DNA of 64,000 bases, taken from NCBI RefSeq assembly GCF_003990355.1, contig NZ_CP034670.1, positions 806,001 to 870,000 on the forward strand, read 5' to 3'. A program made the translations under genes and the position numbers. The notes below the pieces were generated by a model. It searched no databases and was not told where the DNA came from. It was given only the letters and a program-made list of their open reading frames with translations. Below, piece by piece: positions 60,920-64,000 of this stretch. How positions within the stretch are numbered: position 1 is the first letter of the stretch; each line of letters begins with the position of its first letter. This DNA comes from Eikenella corrodens (lineage in GTDB: Bacteria; Pseudomonadota; Gammaproteobacteria; Burkholderiales; Neisseriaceae).

Positions 60920-61681
60920 TTAATCCGCTAAATTGAATAAGCGCAGACAGTTGGCGGTGGTGGCTTGGGCGATGGTTTCCAAGCTGTCGCCGCGCAGCTG
61001 GGCAACGAAGGCGGCGGTGTGGCGGACGTAGGCCGGTTCGTTGGGCTTGCCGCGCTTGGGAACGGGCGCGAGGTAGGGGGAGTCGGTTTCCACCAGCAGC
61101 CTGTCGAGCGGCACGTAGCGGGCGGCTTCTTGGATGGCGGTGGCGTTTTTGAAGGTAACGATGCCGGAGAAGGAGATGTAGAAGCCTAAGTCCAGCGCTG
61201 ATTTGGCAATATGCACGTCTTCGGTGAAGCAGTGGATAACGCCTGCGTGGGCTTGGTGTTCGCGCAGCAGCCGCATGGTGTCTTCGGCTGCGTCGCGGGT
61301 GTGGACGACAAGCGGCAGGCCGCTGCGGTTGGCGGCTTCGATGTGCAGGGCGAAGCGTTGGTGCTGCCAGGCCAGATCGCCTTTGCACCAATGATAATCC
61401 AAGCCGGTTTCGCCGATGCCCACCACTTTGGGCCGGTCGGCGCGTTCCAGCAGTTCTTCCAAGCTGAATTCTTCGGCTTCCGGGTCGTCGGGGTGGATGC
61501 CGACTGTGGCGTAGATGTTGGGGTGATTTTGGGCAATGGCGTGCACTTCTTCGAAGCTCTGCCGGCTCACGCTGATGGCGATGGCTTTGTCCACGCCGGC
61601 CTCGGCCATGTTGGCGAGGACTTCAGGTAGCCTTTGGGCGAGGTCGGGGAAGTTGAGGTGGCAGTGCGAATCGATCAGCAT
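60920..61681 (-). CDS. TatD-family metal-dependent hydrolase (YcfH-like)
   Basis: 253 residues. MLIDSHCHLNF (metal His-x-His), TVGIHPDDPEAE, VVGIGETGLDYHW (Glu), LPLVVHTRDAAEDTMRLL, GVIHCFTEDVHIAKSALDLGFYISFSG and LLVETDSPYLAPVPKRGKPNEPAYV. A two-metal nuclease/deoxyribonuclease family. Third gene of holB-pilZ-tatD, 2 bp after pilZ. Confidence 0.93.
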   Translation of the reverse strand: MLIDSHCHLNFPDLAQRLPEVLANMAEAGVDKAIAISVSRQSFEEVHAIAQNHPNIYATVGIHPDDPEAEEFSLEELLERADRPKVVGIGETGLDYHWCKGDLAWQHQRFALHIEAANRSGLPLVVHTRDAAEDTMRLLREHQAHAGVIHCFTEDVHIAKSALDLGFYISFSGIVTFKNATAIQEAARYVPLDRLLVETDSPYLAPVPKRGKPNEPAYVRHTAAFVAQLRGDSLETIAQATTANCLRLFNLAD

Positions 61682-61683
61682 GG

Positions 61684-62043
61684 CTACATGGTGTAGGTGG
61701 CGCGGTCGGTGTGCAGTAGGCCGGGCAGTTGGTCTTCGATGTAGTTTTTACATTTGATGCCGGTTTCGTCGTCGCCAAAAGCGAGGCCTACGCCTTGCGG
61801 CTGGCCGTTGGTGGTGCGGCTGAGGTTGATCCACACTACGCGGGTGCGCAGGAAGAATTTTTCCGGATTGTCAAACAGTTCCAATACCAGCAGCACTTCT
61901 TCGCCCATTTTGAATTCGTCGTTGGTGGGCACGAAAATGCCGCCGTGCTCCAGAAACGGCATGTAGCTGTAGTAGGCGATGGGTTTGTCTTTGAGGCTGA
62001 CGCTCATCATGCGGCCGGGGGCGTTGTCGGCGGGTGTGCTCAT
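61684..62043 (-). CDS. pilZ: PilZ-domain protein
   Basis: 119 residues. Single beta-barrel PilZ fold: MMSVSLKDKPIAYYSYMPFL, EHGGIFVPTNDEFKMGEEVLLVLEL, RTRVVWINLSRTTNGQPQGVGLAF. As in classic PilZ of type IV pilus bacteria, the RxxxR and (D/N)xSxxG c-di-GMP motifs are absent, so it probably acts through protein contacts in pilus assembly. Placement after holB matches other species. Confidence 0.92.
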   Translation of the reverse strand: MSTPADNAPGRMMSVSLKDKPIAYYSYMPFLEHGGIFVPTNDEFKMGEEVLLVLELFDNPEKFFLRTRVVWINLSRTTNGQPQGVGLAFGDDETGIKCKNYIEDQLPGLLHTDRATYTM

Positions 62044-62102
62044 GGGTATTTCCTTGTTTGAGTAAGTAACGTTTATGCAAAATAAATAACGGGTTTGTTT
62101 TC

Positions 62103-63086
62103 TTAAAGCGGTTTGTTTTGCCAGAAGGCAAGATAGCCGGTTAACAAATTTTCAACCTGCATTCTAACACTTAAGGTATGCCTGCCGTAAGGGCTGAGGC
62201 GGTTTAGGGTGTGTACCAGTTGGAATAAGGTTGTCCCCTGGGTGCGTGAGGCTACCTGAAAAATGGCGGCTTGGTGTTGCGGGTAGTAGAGCGGGGGCAG
62301 GTTTTGTTGGGCGAGTGCGGTGTCGGCCAGCCATTTGTGCAGCCAGTCGAGAAACACGGCCAGCGGCCATTTTTGTTTGTCGAAGGCGGCGGCGTAATCC
62401 AGCATGGCCAACAGGCGCGGTTTGGCCAGCAGTTGGCACAGCTCTTCGCGCATCGCGTCTTGCTCCGGCTCGGCTGCAAACAGCGGGGCGCCGCTGTGGA
62501 AGGCAAGCAGGGCTTCGGCTTGCGGGGTGTTTTGCGTTTTCAGGTAGCCTAAGGCTTCTTCGGCGCTTGGGGCGGGCAGCAGGAAGGGGCGGCAGCGGCT
62601 TTTAATGGTGGGCAGCAGGCGGTCTTTGTTGTGGGTCACCAAAAGGAACACCACCGATGCGGGCGGCTCTTCCAGCATTTTCAACAGCGCGTTGGCGGCT
62701 TGGGTATTCATGGTTTCCGCCGGCTGCACCAGCACCACGCGCAGTCCGCCGCGCACGGAGCTTTGCAGCAGTGGCGATAGCACGGCGCGCACGGCGTCGA
62801 TTTTGATTTGCAGCAGCTTGCGCGCGCTTTCACCTTCGGCAGGCAGCTCGGGCGTGAGTTCATAGTAGTCTGGATGGCTGCCTTGAGCGAACAGATGGCA
62901 GGAAGGACAGTTGCCGCAAGGCTGGTGTTCGGCCTGCGGCTGTTCGCACAACAGCGCCTGCGCCAGATGGCGGGCAAACGCTGTTTTGCCGGTGTCGCGC
63001 CGGCCGGTGAGCAGCCAGGCGTTGGGGCGGTTGTCCCATTGGGCAGCCAATTGCCGCCAGGCGGATTCATGCCAAGGATAAATCAT
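62103..63086 (-). CDS. holB: DNA polymerase III subunit delta'
   Basis: 327 residues, clamp-loader AAA+ protein. LLTGRRDTGKTAFARHLAQALLC (Walker A variant), zinc module CGNCPSCHLF, LRVVLVQPAETMNTQAANALLKMLEEPP (Walker B/sensor region) and THNKDRLLPTIKSRCRPFLLP with the SRC motif. One DUS in frame encodes LGYLKTQN. Heads the holB-pilZ-tatD operon. Confidence 0.94.
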   Translation of the reverse strand: MIYPWHESAWRQLAAQWDNRPNAWLLTGRRDTGKTAFARHLAQALLCEQPQAEHQPCGNCPSCHLFAQGSHPDYYELTPELPAEGESARKLLQIKIDAVRAVLSPLLQSSVRGGLRVVLVQPAETMNTQAANALLKMLEEPPASVVFLLVTHNKDRLLPTIKSRCRPFLLPAPSAEEALGYLKTQNTPQAEALLAFHSGAPLFAAEPEQDAMREELCQLLAKPRLLAMLDYAAAFDKQKWPLAVFLDWLHKWLADTALAQQNLPPLYYPQHQAAIFQVASRTQGTTLFQLVHTLNRLSPYGRHTLSVRMQVENLLTGYLAFWQNKPL

Positions 63087-63130
63087 AGGAAAACGTGAAG
63101 GCTACCTGAAAAGAGATCAGCCGTTTAAAA

Positions 63131-63191
63131 ATAGAGTGGATGACAATAAGACTGCTACTGCGTTGGCTTGTCACTATTTTAATTCGCTATG
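63131..63191. repeat. Degenerate Correia-like remnant
   Basis: ATAGAGTGGATGACAATAAG ... TACTGCGTTGGCTTGTCACT ... TTTTAATTCGCTAT: both ends recognisable, interior largely deleted. Confidence 0.5.
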
Positions 63192-63228
63192 GTAAGAGGC
63201 TACCTGAAAATGAAGCAGGAGCGGCAGA

Positions 63229-63867
63229 CTAAGCTTTCTTCCCCCACTTAGCCTTGGCGATTTCCACCGCCATCGGTAGCACGGACACCACGATAATGCC
63301 GATCACCACCAAGCCGAAATTATTTTTCACCACCGGCAGCTCGCCGAAGAAGTAGCCCGCATAAGTGAGCAGCCCCACCCACATCAGCGCGCCGATGATA
63401 TTGTAGCGGATAAAGCGGCCGTAATGCATATCGCCCATGCCTGCCACAAAGGGCGCGAAGGTGCGCACAATCGGCACGAACCGCGCCAGGATAATCGTTT
63501 TGCCGCCGTATTTTTCGTAGAAGGCATGGGTTTTATCCAGATACTCGCGTTTGAACACGCGCGAATCCGGTTTGGCAAACAGCTTTTCGCCAAAATACTT
63601 GCCGATGGCGAAGTTGGCCGCATCGCCGATTACCGCCGCCGCCAACAGCAGCACGGCCGCCATATGCACATTCATCCCGCCCAGCGCCGCTACCGCGCCG
63701 GTGGCAAACAAGAGCGAATCGCCCGGCAGGAAGGGCGTAACCACCAGCCCGGTTTCGCAAAACACGATGAGGAACAGGATGGCGTAAATCCACAGGCCGT
63801 AGGTTTGGGTGAGCTCGATGAGGCGTTGGTCGATATGTAGGATGAAATCAATCAGGCTGGCAAGCAT
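63229..63867 (-). CDS. DedA-family membrane protein
   Basis: 212 residues from ATG 63867; a TTG four codons upstream is also in frame. Hydrophobic helices and the DedA signatures FCETGLVVTPFLPGDSLLFATG, GDAANFAIGKYFGEKLF, FYEKYGGKTIILARFVPIVRTFAPFVAGMG. DedA proteins act in envelope homeostasis as lipid (undecaprenyl-phosphate type) transporters. Single gene. Confidence 0.92.
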   Translation of the reverse strand: MLASLIDFILHIDQRLIELTQTYGLWIYAILFLIVFCETGLVVTPFLPGDSLLFATGAVAALGGMNVHMAAVLLLAAAVIGDAANFAIGKYFGEKLFAKPDSRVFKREYLDKTHAFYEKYGGKTIILARFVPIVRTFAPFVAGMGDMHYGRFIRYNIIGALMWVGLLTYAGYFFGELPVVKNNFGLVVIGIIVVSVLPMAVEIAKAKWGKKA

Positions 63868-63944
63868 GGGAAAACTCAAATGAAAAGACAGGCAGTAGGG
63901 CAGGGTAGGTTGAATGGGCGGCGTGCGAACCGCTTGGCAATGAT

Positions 63945-64000
63945 TATAGTGAATTAGATTTAAACCAGTACGGCGTTGGCTCGCCTTGCCGTAAAGTGTG
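63945..64000. repeat. Short Correia-type element, cut by the window end
   Basis: TATAGTGAATTAGATTTAAA then CCAGTACGGCGTTGGCTCGC; the rest lies beyond base 64000. Confidence 0.8.

Overview
The window is chromosomal DNA of a Neisseriaceae bacterium, almost certainly Eikenella. The main sign is a 12-mer, AGGCTACCTGAA (inverse TTCAGGTAGCCT), present in dozens of copies, often as inverted pairs just after genes. It matches the Eikenella dialect of the neisserial DNA uptake sequence (DUS). Gene content, GC-rich codon use and short Correia-type elements (TATAGTGGATTAA...TTAATCCACTATA) agree. No rRNA operon or CRISPR array is seen.

Layout. 1-2938: an RbbA/YhiI-like ABC exporter with a divergent TetR-type regulator. 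2939-10011: repeat-rich spacer, trpS, a ParE/RelE-like toxin whose antitoxin frame carries a stop, gshA, two methyltransferases, a SirB2-like protein and an unknown gene. 10173-32393: the whole division and cell wall (dcw) cluster: promoter, MraZ operator, mraZ-rsmH-ftsL-ftsI-murE-murF, mraY, murD-ftsW-murG-murC, ddlB-ftsQ-ftsA-ftsZ and a terminator. Non-canonical genes sit inside it: an MBL-fold hydrolase, an opposite-strand alpha/beta hydrolase, a small membrane protein, and two tandem paralogues between murC and ddlB. 32.4-42.7 kb: tRNA-Thr, ettA, dgt, two small secreted proteins, rpe, proS, an AhpD-like protein and a class 1A dihydroorotate dehydrogenase.

42.7-47.4 kb is the accessory region. 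It holds two paralogous membrane proteins of unknown function, an IS5-family insertion sequence abutting the second one, and a dead tyrosine integrase beside tRNA-Leu(GAG). The integrase is broken by a Correia element and, separately, by a stop codon. This looks like the decayed remains of an island integrated at tRNA-Leu.

47.4-64 kb: secG-tpiA-plsX, a phosphoribosyltransferase, rpmF-yceD, a Maf-like pyrophosphatase, a YciI-like protein, an RsmI-like methyltransferase, a two-domain glycosyltransferase, an amino-acid ABC permease, lapA-lapB-unknown-pyrF, a cupin, a two-domain version of the neisserial adhesin complex protein/lysozyme inhibitor, holB-pilZ-tatD and a DedA protein.

Three kinds of short interspersed repeat recur in the spacers: short Correia elements of about 104-106 bp (one with an internal 36-bp duplication), and two families capped by DUS that I cannot name. 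DUS copies also lie inside genes, encode recurring short peptides, and supply the stop codon of several genes.
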